Positions 27,434 through 36,403 of a DNA stretch of 64,000 bases are shown piece by piece. How positions within the stretch are numbered: position 1 is the first letter of the stretch; each line of letters opens with the position of its first letter. The DNA is from Arthrobacter pascens (lineage in GTDB: Bacteria > Actinomycetota > Actinomycetes > Actinomycetales > Micrococcaceae). A model generated the notes under the pieces. It saw only the letters and a list, made by a program, of their open reading frames with translations. It was not told the DNA's origin and searched no databases. Where the stretch lies: positions 2,356,001 to 2,420,000 of the forward strand of contig NZ_JAUSWY010000001.1 in assembly GCF_030815585.1 (NCBI RefSeq), given 5' to 3'. Both the position numbers and the translations under genes were made by a program.

Positions 27434-28858
27434 GTGTCTGACACCGTCTCCGGTCCGTTGACCGCCGACTCCATCGCCGGCGCCGCCTATATCGTCGCGG
27501 CCCTGCTGTTTATCCTTAGCCTCGCCGGGCTGAGCAAACACGAGAAAGCCCGTGCCGGGGTCGTCTACGGCATCGCCGGGATGGTCATCGCCCTCGCCGC
27601 AACAGTCTGGCTGACCCTTCAGGAAGCTTCGGACACCGGCCAAAGCCTGACAGGTTTGGTCCTGCTCCTGGCGGCGGTGCTGGTTGGCGGGGCCATCGGA
27701 CTCTGGCGCGCACGGGTCGTGGAAATGACCGGGATGCCCGAGCTGATCGCGCTGCTGCACAGCTTCGTGGGTCTCGCCGCGGTCTTGGTCGGTTGGAACG
27801 GGCACCTCGAAGCCCCCGGGTTGTCTGCGGACCTGACGGCAATCCACCACGCCGAGGTGTTTATCGGCGTGTTCATCGGCGCAGTCACCTTCACTGGCTC
27901 GATCGTGGCGTTCCTGAAACTCTCGGCCCGGATGAAGTCCTCACCGCTGATGCTGCCTGGCAAAAACGCGATCAACCTTGGCGCACTCGCCGCGTTCATC
28001 GCCCTGACCGTCTGGTACGTCAACGACTCCCAGCTCTGGCTCCTGGTTGTCGTCACCGTTCTGGCCCTCGGGTTGGGCTGGCATCTGGTTGCCTCCATCG
28101 GCGGGGGCGACATGCCCGTCGTTGTGTCCATGCTCAACAGCTACTCCGGCTGGGCCGCCGCAGCCGCGGGCTTCCTGCTCAACAACGATCTGCTGATCAT
28201 CACCGGCGCCCTGGTCGGCTCTTCCGGCGCTTACCTGTCCTACATCATGTGCAAAGCCATGAACCGGTCCTTCATCTCTGTCATCGCCGGCGGCTTTGGC
28301 ATCGCCGCCCCCAGCGCTGCCAACGCAGAGTACGGTGAGCACCGCGAAATCACTGCCCAGGCAACCGCGGACATGCTCACCAACGCCTCCAGTGTCGTCA
28401 TCACCCCCGGTTACGGCATGGCCGTGGCCCGGGCGCAGTACCCCGTCGCCGAGCTCGCCCATCAGCTCCGCGAACGCGGCGTGGACGTCAGGTTCGGCAT
28501 CCACCCCGTCGCCGGCCGCCTGCCCGGGCACATGAACGTGCTCCTCGCCGAAGCCAAAGTCCCCTACGACATCGTCCTCGAAATGGACGAAATCAACGAA
28601 GACCTCGGCGACACTTCGGTAGTCCTCGTCATCGGCGCCAACGACACCGTCAACCCCTCCGCCGCCGAAGACCCGTCCAGCCCCATCGCCGGCATGCCAG
28701 TACTCCGCGTCTGGGAAGCCGACAACGTCATCGTCTTCAAACGATCCATGGCCGCCGGCTACGCCGGCGTCCAAAACCCCCTGTTCTTCCGCGACAACTC
28801 CCAAATGCTCTTCGGCGACGCCAAACAACGCGTCGAAGACATCCTCCGCGCCTTCTAA
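27434..28858 (+). CDS. pntB: Proton-translocating NAD(P) transhydrogenase, beta subunit
   Basis: I chose GTG 27434 because GAGGAG lies eight bases upstream; ATG 27383, overlapping the pntA stop by 4 bp, is a longer alternative. The 474-residue form has about eight membrane helices (residues 10-260) and the soluble NADP(H)-binding domain [23 protein letters not shown] near residue 325, [18 protein letters not shown] near residue 360 and the end [19 protein letters not shown]. All are strongly conserved PntB motifs. It follows pntA in one operon. Confidence 0.92.
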   Translation: MSDTVSGPLTADSIAGAAYIVAALLFILSLAGLSKHEKARAGVVYGIAGMVIALAATVWLTLQEASDTGQSLTGLVLLLAAVLVGGAIGLWRARVVEMTGMPELIALLHSFVGLAAVLVGWNGHLEAPGLSADLTAIHHAEVFIGVFIGAVTFTGSIVAFLKLSARMKSSPLMLPGKNAINLGALAAFIALTVWYVNDSQLWLLVVVTVLALGLGWHLVASIGGGDMPVVVSMLNSYSGWAAAAAGFLLNNDLLIITGALVGSSGAYLSYIMCKAMNRSFISVIAGGFGIAAPSAANAEYGEHREITAQATADMLTNASSVVITPGYGMAVARAQYPVAELAHQLRERGVDVRFGIHPVAGRLPGHMNVLLAEAKVPYDIVLEMDEINEDLGDTSVVLVIGANDTVNPSAAEDPSSPIAGMPVLRVWEADNVIVFKRSMAAGYAGVQNPLFFRDNSQMLFGDAKQRVEDILRAF

Positions 28859-29009
28859 CAGAGGACACCCCCGGGGCCCTTTGCTGGTCCACCACAAGGC
28901 CCCGCGGGCACTGGTTCGGGTTCCACAGCCAGACCCGTTTAGCGATGAAGAAGAGAGAAGAGACCATGCCCAGAGGCCGAGTTCCTCCCAATAGCCGTGT
29001 TCAAGAGGT

Positions 29010-29037
29010 GTTCCGATCCGGCGTACCGGATCGGAAC
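29010..29037. repeat. Perfect 12-4-12 inverted repeat
   Basis: GTTCCGATCCGG (29010-29021) and CCGGATCGGAAC (29026-29037) are exact complements around CGTA. There is no T-run beside it, so an operator, processing hairpin or recombination site is as likely as a terminator. Confidence 0.8.
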
Positions 29038-29332
29038 CCCGGCGCAGAAGAAACACGAGCACCGCGAGAGGCCTTCAACATCGACGAACTTACTGCATCC
29101 CCCTGGATTGGTCTTCATCACAGGCATGAGTTCTTACTCCACTGCAGGCATGAGCTGTTGGAGCAACATCTTAAGTACTGATGCTCCAGGACGAACCGGC
29201 CCAAACTCAACACCAGCGCCGGAGCCCCATGGAAATGCCAGATGTCCCCGATCTTTGGATTAACCTGCCCTTCACGTGCCCCACACCTCGAACACGTCTA
29301 CCTAGGTTTCTAACAGCAACGATCCACTCCCG

Positions 29333-29378
29333 AAACCGGCCAGCGCCACTCCCCCTCCCTTAGGAGCTGGCCGGTTTT
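29333..29378 (+). terminator. Rho-independent-type terminator
   Basis: AAACCGGCCAGC (29333-29344) pairs with GCTGGCCGGTTT (29366-29377) around a 21-base loop, ending in TTTT. It lies downstream of pntAB and beyond the end of the broken response regulator reading the other way, and could serve both strands. Confidence 0.6.
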
Positions 29379-29399
29379 CGCCTTCCTTTATGACACTCA

Positions 29400-29690
29400 C
29401 AAGAACGATTGGGTGTCGACGTCATTCGCTTCTCAGCACTAGAGACCAGGCCCGAAATCATCACGATCCTGGCAGTAGAGGATTTGCGGATGCGTCTAGC
29501 GACGTCGAGTCCATTCATGTCAGGAAGGCCCACAGCGAGGGTGATCAGGGCCAGGTCCAGTGCCCGGGATGCGCTGAACGCACCGGCACCGGTCGCTTCA
29601 GAATGCACCTCGAAAGCGGCACGGGAGAGGATCAGACAACAACCCACGGGTATCCGGATCGTCCTCAACAACCAGGCAAACGGCGCGTGA
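29400..29690 (-). pseudogene. Response regulator receiver-domain remnant
   Basis: On the minus strand one frame reads VCLVVEDDPDTRGLLS, the acidic pocket of a receiver domain. After a one-base frame shift near 29620-29635 the text continues ILSRAAFEVHSEATGAGAFSA and VGLPDMNGLDVARRIRKSS, then ARIVMISGLVSSAEKR. The usual phospho-acceptor Asp (LDVGLP) is Ala here (TLAVGLP). The frame ends soon after with no DNA-binding domain, and no start codon fits the first frame. It is a dead, truncated gene. Intact relatives are common in Arthrobacter. Confidence 0.65.
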
Positions 29691-29856
29691 ATTAAAATCT
29701 CCCCAAGATCACCTCAATCCGCTCATGCTACCGCCCACCCCACTAAACCGGACAGGAAAGCCAGGGCAGCGTGGATGCGGTGGGCCGCCAAAACAAACAC
29801 GAGTCGCTTCGGGGAGCGTGGAAGACATCGGTCTTGCGTCCTGGATGTTCCAGGGG

Positions 29857-30303
29857 TCAGGCGGCGTTTAGGCTAGGGAGTGCATTTACCAGCGGGGCCA
29901 GCTCGGGAATGCCCTGGGCTTGGGTCAGGGCGCGTTCCAAAGCGGCGTCATATGCGGGGCGGGCCTGCTCCAACAACTTAACGCCGTCCGCGGTGAGTTC
30001 GGTGTAGATTCCGCGGCGGTCATCGGCGCACAGAATCCGGATTAGCAGGCCGCGGTCCTCGAGCCGGTTAACCAGCCGCGTTGTGGCGCTCGCACTGAGG
30101 GCGGTCGCGCGGGCCAATTGCTGCATCCGCATGTGCCAGCCGTCCTGGCGGCTGAGCGCGTCCAGCACGGTGTGCTCCACCACGGATAGCTGCGCCGCGG
30201 CATGCAGGGCGTGTTCCAGCTCCGCCTCGATCAACCCGTGCAGAGCCGCAAGTGTGCGCCAGCCCTGCGCGCGGACCTCCACGGCGTCGTCCTTGATACC
30301 CAT
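29857..30303 (-). CDS. MarR family transcriptional regulator
   Basis: The 148-residue protein has AQLSVVEHTVLDALSRQDGW, the recognition helix LARATALSASATTRLVNRLED and the wing ADDRRGIYTELTADG, all MarR-type. It is divergent from an MFS exporter gene. The 159 bp between them hold inverted repeats listed separately, suggesting classic repression of the exporter and of itself, relieved by an exporter substrate. This arrangement is seen in many drug-efflux cassettes. The ligand is unknown. Confidence 0.85.
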   Translation of the reverse strand: MGIKDDAVEVRAQGWRTLAALHGLIEAELEHALHAAAQLSVVEHTVLDALSRQDGWHMRMQQLARATALSASATTRLVNRLEDRGLLIRILCADDRRGIYTELTADGVKLLEQARPAYDAALERALTQAQGIPELAPLVNALPSLNAA

Positions 30304-30355
30304 ATTCTTGCTCCTTCAATCAGCCTGCTCCGCCACGGAAGGCGGCCGGCGCAAA

Positions 30356-30413
30356 GTAGTTGCTTGCGCGCTGTACCTGCTTGTGCAAGAATAAATACCG
30401 CGTCTGCAACTAC
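30356..30413. promoter_or_regulatory. Candidate MarR operators between regulator and exporter
   Basis: GTAGTTGC (30356-30363) and GCAACTAC (30406-30413) are exact complements 42 bp apart, and CTTGTGCAAG (30380-30389) is a palindrome centred between them. The set lies midway between the divergent starts, where a MarR dimer would be expected to act. Confidence 0.45.
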
Positions 30414-30462
30414 AAGCTTACGCCGAATACACGCCCTGTGTACAGTTTATAAGGAGCATTCC

Positions 30463-31683
30463 ATGCCTGTTGGCCTGATAGCACTCGCCCTTGGCGGGTT
30501 CGGGATCGGACTCACCGAGTTTGTGATCATGGGCTTGCTGCCCGAAGTTGCCGCTGACTTCCAGGTCAGCGAGGCCACCGCGGGCTGGCTGATCTCCGGC
30601 TATGCCCTCGCTGTCGTGGTCGGGGCCTTGCTCCTGACCGCAGCCATGACCCGCTTCGAGCGCAAGCCCGTGCTGGCCGTTCTGATGGTGCTCTTCATCG
30701 TCGGCAACCTCGTCTCGGCGCTGGCACCGGACTACTGGAGCATGATGGCCGGCCGCATCATCGCCGCTCTATCCCACGGCGCCTTCTTCGGCATCGGAAC
30801 GGTAGTGGCCGCCAACATGGTAGCCCCCACCAAGAAGGCCGGCGCGATCGCCATCATGTTCACGGGGCTAACAGCCGCAAACGTGCTGGGTGTTCCCTTC
30901 GGAACGATGCTGGGCCAGGCGGCCGGCTGGCGCTCCACTTTTTGGGCCATCACAGGAATCGGCCTTCTGGCGCTGGTCGGCATCCTCACGCTCGTACCAA
31001 AAACGGGTTCAGGAGATGCAGCCCCTGGTGGTCTCCGAAGCGAGCTGCGCGCCTTCCGCTCAGGGCAGGTATGGCTTTCCATCCTGGTTACCGTACTCGG
31101 CTACGGCGGGATGTTCGGCGCCTTCACGTACATCGCGTTCACACTCACCGAGGTCAGCGGCTTCTCTGCCGGCACCGTGCCGTGGCTGCTGATCCTCTTC
31201 GGAGTCGGTCTCTTCATCGGTAACACGCTCGGAGGAAAGGCCGCGGACAAAAACGTGGACCGCACCCTGCTGGCCGTTCTCGCAGGCCTCGTCGTCGTGC
31301 TAGTCGTCTTCGCCTTGACAGCCGACAGCCAGCCGATGACCATCGCCTCCATGGTGCTGCTAGGCGGCTTCGGCTTCGCCACCGTCCCCGGCCTGCAGAT
31401 GCGCGTCATGAAATACGCCGACAACGCCCCCACCCTGGCCTCCGGCGCCAACATCGGCGCCTTCAACGTAGGAAACGCGCTCGGCGCCTGGCTCGGCGGA
31501 ATCACCATCACCGCCGGCCTAGGCTACACCTCACCCATCTGGGCCGGAGCCGGCACCACCCTCCTAGGACTCGCAGTCATGGCCCTCGCCGCAGCAGGCG
31601 CCAAACGGATCAAAACCCTCAAGCACGCCCAGGTTCCGGCCACGGGAACCGAACAGACCGCCCCAGAGCCCGCCGTCCGCTAA
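30463..31683 (+). CDS. MFS exporter, AraJ/YdhP-like (DHA1 group)
   Basis: The 406-residue protein starts at ATG 30463 after a perfect AAGGAG. It opens LALGGFGIGLTEFVIMGLLPEVA, the AraJ-like first helix, and has GWLISGYALAVVVGALLLTA, GRIIAALSHGAFFGIG and ANVLGVPFGTMLGQAAGWR within 12 helices. These proton-antiport carriers export sugars, drugs or other metabolites. It is divergent from a MarR regulator and is followed 42 bp later by an aldo/keto reductase that is probably co-transcribed. Confidence 0.85.
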   Translation: MPVGLIALALGGFGIGLTEFVIMGLLPEVAADFQVSEATAGWLISGYALAVVVGALLLTAAMTRFERKPVLAVLMVLFIVGNLVSALAPDYWSMMAGRIIAALSHGAFFGIGTVVAANMVAPTKKAGAIAIMFTGLTAANVLGVPFGTMLGQAAGWRSTFWAITGIGLLALVGILTLVPKTGSGDAAPGGLRSELRAFRSGQVWLSILVTVLGYGGMFGAFTYIAFTLTEVSGFSAGTVPWLLILFGVGLFIGNTLGGKAADKNVDRTLLAVLAGLVVVLVVFALTADSQPMTIASMVLLGGFGFATVPGLQMRVMKYADNAPTLASGANIGAFNVGNALGAWLGGITITAGLGYTSPIWAGAGTTLLGLAVMALAAAGAKRIKTLKHAQVPATGTEQTAPEPAVR

Positions 31684-31725
31684 CCACAGCCCTTCCCTTC
31701 ACTCAAGCCAACTTCAGGAGACATC

Positions 31726-32553
31726 ATGACCACCATCCCCACCGTCACTCTCAATAACGGCGTCCAGATGCCGCAACTCGGCTTCGGCGTGTTCCAAGTG
31801 TCCGACGACGACACCAGCGCCGCGGTCAGCACTGCTCTCGCCGCCGGCTACCGGAGCATCGACACCGCCGCCATCTACGGCAACGAGGCCGGCACCGGCC
31901 GCGCGCTGGCAGAATCAGGGATCGCCCGCAACGAACTGTTCATCACATCCAAACTCTGGATTGATGACCTCGGATACGACGCCACCCTGGCAGCGTACGA
32001 GACCAGCCTGAACAACCTCGGCCTCGACTACCTGGATCTCTACCTCATCCACTGGCCAGCCCCGGGCACCAACCTCTACCTCGAGGCCTGGCGGGCACTT
32101 GAGAAGCTGCTCTTAGACGGACGCATAAGGGCAATCGGCGTCTCCAACTTCCAGCCCGACCACCTCGAAAAGATCATTGAACTAGGGGGAACCGTGCCGG
32201 TCGTGAACCAAGTGGAACTCCACCCTGCCCTGCAGCAGCATGATGTCAGGGCCTTCAACACCGCCAACGGCATCGCCACCGAGGCCTGGAGCCCGCTCGC
32301 GCAGGGCGCCCTCCTCGATGATCCGACCGTCACCGGAATCGCCACAGACCACGAAGTGTCACCCGCCCAGGTAATCCTCCGCTGGCACCTTCAGCAGGGA
32401 CGCATAGTCATCCCCAAATCGGTCACACCCGAACGAATCCGCCAGAACCTGGACCTCTTCGACTTCAACCTATCCGCAGACGAGCTGGCAACCATAGACA
32501 GCCTCGAGAAGGACGGCCGCACCGGCCCTCACCCGGCCGAATTCAACGGGTAG
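31726..32553 (+). CDS. Aldo/keto reductase (2,5-diketo-D-gluconate reductase type)
   Basis: The 275-residue protein has the family signature GYRSIDTAAIYGNEAGTGRA near residue 43 (catalytic Asp and Tyr), Lys in ITSKLWIDDL near residue 75, His in LYLIHWPAPG near residue 107, and the NADPH-binding IPKSVTPERIRQNLDLFDF near residue 230. All four catalytic residues are present. Such enzymes reduce reactive carbonyls or sugar ketones using NADPH. Placed after a MarR-controlled exporter, a detoxifying role is plausible. Confidence 0.88.
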   Translation: MTTIPTVTLNNGVQMPQLGFGVFQVSDDDTSAAVSTALAAGYRSIDTAAIYGNEAGTGRALAESGIARNELFITSKLWIDDLGYDATLAAYETSLNNLGLDYLDLYLIHWPAPGTNLYLEAWRALEKLLLDGRIRAIGVSNFQPDHLEKIIELGGTVPVVNQVELHPALQQHDVRAFNTANGIATEAWSPLAQGALLDDPTVTGIATDHEVSPAQVILRWHLQQGRIVIPKSVTPERIRQNLDLFDFNLSADELATIDSLEKDGRTGPHPAEFNG

Positions 32554-32891
32554 ACGCAAGACCGCCGGGTGTCCCATTTCCAAGGAACCGGGACACTCCT
32601 GGCGGGCCACCCCGTTACGGCGCACGCATGTCCGGAGGATACTCGGCACCTGGGCCCGCGACTACATCGACGCCAAGAATCCCCTGCTCCGCCCCATCGA
32701 GGTTCCCGTCCTGGCAGACTATCGCGATGAAGACCTTGTGCCGTTTCTCGACGGCTGGAGCCCACACGGACCGCATGGTATGTGGTAGAAACGTCGGCGC
32801 TATGAGTATGCGCCGATTCTGCCAGTTCCCGGCCCTTCCAGGCACTGCGCCAGTTCAACGAGCCAAAGACAGCTCGGCGAGCATTCAGCCA
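32554..32891. other. Intergenic region between aldo/keto reductase and HTH gene
   Basis: An open frame across 32640-32790 reads WARDYIDAKNPLLRPIEVP and then VPFLDGWSPHGPHG, which looks like protein, but it has no start or ribosome site and I know no matching family. It may be a gene fragment. Confidence 0.3.
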
Positions 32892-33164
32892 TCAGACTTC
32901 TTCGGTCGGCGTCTCATCAAGGTCGCCAGCCGCAATTCGTTCTGCCGTTTTCCTGTATGCGTCGTCGATGTAATCCTGCAGATCATCGGTCCCGATCCGC
33001 CAGATGTTCCTTCCGCCCAACTGAAAGCCACGCAGTTCGCCGCTCTTCAGCAGGCCGCGTACCAGGGGTTGGCCGATGTTCAGTTCCGTCGCTACCTGAT
33101 CAATGGTCAGGAAACGCGGAGATGGCTTGTTCTCTTCGGGCATGGATCCATCGTATGTGTCCAT
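32892..33164 (-). CDS. Excisionase-like helix-turn-helix protein
   Basis: The likely product is 90 residues from ATG 33164 (ATG 33143 is an alternative). Its core, RFLTIDQVATELNIGQPLV then GELRGFQLGGRNIWRIG, is an HTH_17/MerR-like single winged helix used by phage excisionases and small DNA-binding proteins. The tail DDLQDYIDDAYRKTAERIA follows. Near-identical small proteins are widespread in Arthrobacter genomes. It probably binds DNA; targets are unknown. It is on the same strand as, but 428 bp downstream of, the HEPN-motif operon. Confidence 0.75.
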   Translation of the reverse strand: MDTYDGSMPEENKPSPRFLTIDQVATELNIGQPLVRGLLKSGELRGFQLGGRNIWRIGTDDLQDYIDDAYRKTAERIAAGDLDETPTEEV

Positions 33165-33592
33165 GCGTCCCGGTTCCGGAGGCAGAAACTGCAGTATGTG
33201 GCTAACCTGCTCGCCCACGGCGAGCCTTGGCAGCAGCTCGGAGCCAGGTTCGTGCAGGTGCTGCATCCGCGCGATGAACGCCGCCCGTGTTTGAAGGCAG
33301 GTCGGCCACCGCTGACATGCAGGTTCGCGAACGAGGAAGAGCTCATCGACGGCGACAGGGGACGTTCATGGGTGCCCTGCCGGCGCTGTAAGGGATCGCG
33401 CCGGGCCACCAACGCGAAAAACGCAGCCGTGAACAGCGTCGTATGTTGCTCAGTTCCAACTGATGGTTCCTTGCTCGGCTATGCTGAACGGCACCATTCC
33501 CCCACGTCTCTCAACGATGCGCACTTGGGGGATCCTCTTCCAGAGACAGTCGTTTACCGGCAGATACCGGCCACCGTGGTCCCCCATCGCCA
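33165..33592. other. Intergenic region without supported gene
   Basis: Frames here are short and not protein-like. CGGCTATGCTG near 33477-33487 matches the -10 region of the orphan gene at 43745, so a promoter is possible, but no gene follows on that strand. Confidence 0.35.
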
Positions 33593-34864
33593 TCAGAGCG
33601 GGTAGTCCTTGGCATCGGGCCAAGGCTCTTTCCAGTCTCGGTTCTGCGGGTGGCTCGATAGCCACTGGCGAATGTTGATCAGGACTTCATCGACGTCGTG
33701 CAGAAGGTCCCGCTGCTTGCGGATGAAGGTGTGGTCCGTCACGTTGGTGCGCAGGGCGTGGGCGGGCTTCTGGCGCGCCGCGCGGATCGCGCGTAGGGGT
33801 TTCAGCGCCCACTTCACAGCATCCGCCTTCACATGGTTCATCGTCATGAACAGCTCAAGCCGACCGAGGGTGCCCAGACGGTCCCCTCTCTCGTTCACGT
33901 GCGGAACCTTGGCCTTGTCGAGTGCAGCGCCGTCGATGTTGTCCGACAGGAGCTTGTCGAACGAGTGAATGAAGTGGTCCCACTCCCGCTGGTCGGCCCG
34001 GAGGATCCACCCGAAGTCCTCAGGCAGCTCGTGCGAACGGAAGAGACGCGCGCCCCACACGTTCTCGAACAGATCGCTGATGGCTTTGAGCTCCTGGGCG
34101 AGCCGGGCGAACGGTCCCATGCCTTCTGGCCAGTGGCCCATCTGTGAGCCGTACCAGACGGGATGAGGGTCGATCCCTTCCAGGTCAACCTGGAAACTCG
34201 CCCAGCGCTGCTGGTGCTCAGGTGTCAAGTCGTCCAAGTCGCCGTAGAAGGCCGCGACGCGTCGGACGATTGGGGCATCCGCGACCTCTGGGTCGTATTG
34301 GCGCATGTCGTAGGCGAAGCCGAGGTGCATAAGTCCGACTTTGTCCTTCTTCGGTTCGTCCTTGTTGTCGTATGCCTCGTCGGACAGCCAGAAGTTGATG
34401 CCGAAGTCGCTCATGCCGAACCTGAAGCGGGCGTCGTTGCGGTAGCCCTCGAGCACATCCGGGCTGAAGAAAGCGAGCTCCAATGTAGACCGGCCACGCG
34501 CCATGGCCCTGGCGAACGGGGCATCTTCGAATTTCTTGGGCAGCTTCAACCGCTTCAGCGCCCTCGCCTTGGGGTAGAGGCAGACCCCGTAGTCGTCGTC
34601 GGAGAGCCCACGAAGCTCTTCGATCTGCTGGGCGACGGTCCTTCGCGAAGGCCAGGGACGGATGTGGATGTTCATGTAGTCGCTCGGGCCCACGACTTCG
34701 ATCAGGCCGGCAACTACCAGTTCTATCGCTGTCTCGATCTCGTCGCCTGAGTTTCGGGTGGTGCTGACATGCAGCCCGTTGAAGTCCCGCGACTCCATGT
34801 AGCGCCGCTTCACCTTCTTCAGCAACTCGCGCGCAGACGTGGAGAGGTCGTCTTTTGCAGCCAT
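33593..34864 (-). CDS. Uncharacterised protein with C-terminal R-x4-H (HEPN-like) motif
   Basis: The 423-residue protein was not recognised as a whole. Residues 1-160 are mixed alpha/beta with HIRPWPSRRTVAQQIEELRG and LELAFFSPDVLEGYRND. Residues about 210-310 hold FENVWGARLFRSHELPEDFGW. Residues 335-405 are strongly helical, with AVKWALKPLRAIRAARQKPAH: Arg364 and His369 form R-x4-H, the catalytic pattern of HEPN RNases, in the usual helical setting. No membrane segment or nucleotide-binding loop is seen. It lies 6 bp downstream of the TIGR02391-type gene on the same strand, so the two are one operon. An RNA-cleaving, defence-type role is inference from motif and pairing. Confidence 0.7.
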   Translation of the reverse strand: MAAKDDLSTSARELLKKVKRRYMESRDFNGLHVSTTRNSGDEIETAIELVVAGLIEVVGPSDYMNIHIRPWPSRRTVAQQIEELRGLSDDDYGVCLYPKARALKRLKLPKKFEDAPFARAMARGRSTLELAFFSPDVLEGYRNDARFRFGMSDFGINFWLSDEAYDNKDEPKKDKVGLMHLGFAYDMRQYDPEVADAPIVRRVAAFYGDLDDLTPEHQQRWASFQVDLEGIDPHPVWYGSQMGHWPEGMGPFARLAQELKAISDLFENVWGARLFRSHELPEDFGWILRADQREWDHFIHSFDKLLSDNIDGAALDKAKVPHVNERGDRLGTLGRLELFMTMNHVKADAVKWALKPLRAIRAARQKPAHALRTNVTDHTFIRKQRDLLHDVDEVLINIRQWLSSHPQNRDWKEPWPDAKDYPL

Positions 34865-34870
34865 GCCGAT

Positions 34871-35779
34871 CTAGCCGTTTTCCCTGGTCATAACCTGGCT
34901 GGGTTCGACTGCAGGCTGTGGTGACACCTGCTCGGCCTCAGAGGCGGTCGCGCCATCGACTGACACAACCACACACCGGTCCACGAACTTGGCGAGAACG
35001 CTCAGCGTCGCTAGTTGTTCGATGCCGTCTTGCTCGGTGAAGTCCTCTGCAACGTGCGTCGCCGGGTTCCGGATCACCATGTTCACCCCCGGGGCGAAGC
35101 TCAGCAGTCCAGCCTGCATGGTCTTGACGTCCTGGTCACCCGAGTCGCCGGGCCAGCGCAGGCGGGGCTTACCCTCCTGAGGGTCGGCGATAGCGAACGC
35201 CTGCTGCCACAGAGAAGTGTCGCTCGCGTTGTTCCGATCGGTGAGCTGCTTCATTTGGCCGCTGACGGCTTCCGCGGAGGCCGCAACTGCTGGCCGCAGG
35301 TGACCGTCGTTCCAGAGACGTTGGGCCGCAGCCCACACCAAAGGGTGCAAGAGCGAGGGCTCGATCGTCGGCGACGAGAGCGCCTCGGCCTTCGCCTGGA
35401 GACCTTCCAGCCGACCTGCGCCCTGGAGGCAGAGGCCTCGGAGGACAGGAGCGTCGAGCAGAGGCTTCGGCTCGAGCATCCGCTGCCAGTTCACGAAGGG
35501 GTCGAGCACCCCGACTCCCTGGACTACGAGTCGGACGTTCGTGACGCTGCTGAGATCCATGAGCGCGCCGGCGAGACGGTTCAGCTCATCAGTGAGAACT
35601 TGGACGCGTGCCTTGTCAGCGCTGTCCTTCGGCAGGACAGCTGGAGCGATCCCCACGGCCATAGCCCCGAAGCCGGAGTTCTCGACATGGTGCGTCATGA
35701 ACTCCTCGAACGTCCTCGAGAACTCGTCGAGGCGCTTCGCCAGGAATTCTAAGTACTCGCTGTTCGTCCGGACGTCCAT
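34871..35779 (-). CDS. TIGR02391 (Hypoth_Ymh, HEPN-type) family protein
   Basis: I place the start at ATG 35779, where GGGGGAG precedes it and sensible protein begins; upstream in-frame text is Arg/Pro-rich noise. The 302-residue protein has an N-terminal helical part (KRLDEFSRTFEEFMTHHVEN) and a C-terminal domain from about residue 140: LLHPLVWAAAQRLWNDGHLRPAV and GLLSFAPGVNMVIRNPATH. This matches TIGR02391/Ymh proteins, which belong to the HEPN superfamily. Arg237 and His242 form the R-N-x3-H catalytic motif. Such proteins occur in phage-defence and mobile loci. It is first in a two-gene operon with the 423-residue protein. Confidence 0.75.
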   Translation of the reverse strand: MDVRTNSEYLEFLAKRLDEFSRTFEEFMTHHVENSGFGAMAVGIAPAVLPKDSADKARVQVLTDELNRLAGALMDLSSVTNVRLVVQGVGVLDPFVNWQRMLEPKPLLDAPVLRGLCLQGAGRLEGLQAKAEALSSPTIEPSLLHPLVWAAAQRLWNDGHLRPAVAASAEAVSGQMKQLTDRNNASDTSLWQQAFAIADPQEGKPRLRWPGDSGDQDVKTMQAGLLSFAPGVNMVIRNPATHVAEDFTEQDGIEQLATLSVLAKFVDRCVVVSVDGATASEAEQVSPQPAVEPSQVMTRENG

Positions 35780-36130
35780 GTCTCCCCCTGATTCAGTCGT
35801 GGCGTTCGCGCCCAAGTCGTCTATTGTCGTGGATCGGTCACCTGCCACAAGTCTGCCGGAATTGCGCCGACTCTCACGAACTGGTGGCTGTGCGTGCCGC
35901 ACTGGAGCACGTGTTGTTCGTGGAGGTCGAGTTTCCGGCACCGCTCTCACACATAGTCACTTAAGGGCATACCCCCGGCGGAGTGTGTGCATCAGTCTGG
36001 TGATGTGCTCGTAAACGAGCGAAAAGCGAGCTTCAGATCGGTGCCAGCACGCCAATATCGCCCTCGCCACCACATGCTCATGTGTTGGCGATCTCCGGCA
36101 CTGCGATGGAGTTGCCGGCTCCGCAATGTC
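35780..36130. other. Leader region of the HEPN-motif operon
   Basis: No gene is supported. The region should hold the minus-strand promoter of the HEPN-motif operon; I could not pick convincing -35/-10 boxes. Confidence 0.35.
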
Positions 36131-36403
36131 GCGCTGAATCTGGCCGACCTGGAATGGATCCTCGCACCCCTCCCCCAGCTGGCCGAGCTCGGCCGCCGGG
36201 TCGGCGCGAGCGAGCACGCCCTCTCCCGGCTGACCCGCGACGAGCTCGGCATGACCTACACCGTGTGGCGCAACCAGCTCCGACTGCACTTGACGACCCT
36301 GATGCTCGCTGGGGGCCGAGTCTCACCTGTGCAGATTGAGGGCACGAACCGTAGGCAGGATCGGCTGATCAACGCCTTAAGAGACCGTCGCAGTTTTCGT
36401 TAA
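36131..36403 (+). pseudogene. AraC family regulator remnant (C-terminal HTH)
   Basis: The reading LAELGRRVGASEHALSRLTR followed by GMTYTVWRNQLRLHLTTLML is the double helix-turn-helix of AraC-type regulators. The expected upstream ligand-binding domain is missing and the second helix-turn-helix is lost after GGRVSPV, where the frame changes to unrelated text. It is a fragment, probably non-functional, possibly truncated when the conjugation module was inserted just downstream. Confidence 0.6.

Larger units (their letters stand above)
28859..29399. other. Intergenic region after pntB
   Basis: No gene is supported here. The region holds a perfect 12-bp inverted repeat (29010-29037) and a terminator-like hairpin (29333-29378), each listed separately. 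Short frames across it show no protein-like composition. Confidence 0.5.

Noticed and set aside
27941..29062. 373-codon minus-strand frame opposite pntB
   Set aside because: It is Gly/Val/Asp-rich and antisense to the conserved NADP-binding domain; no family features.
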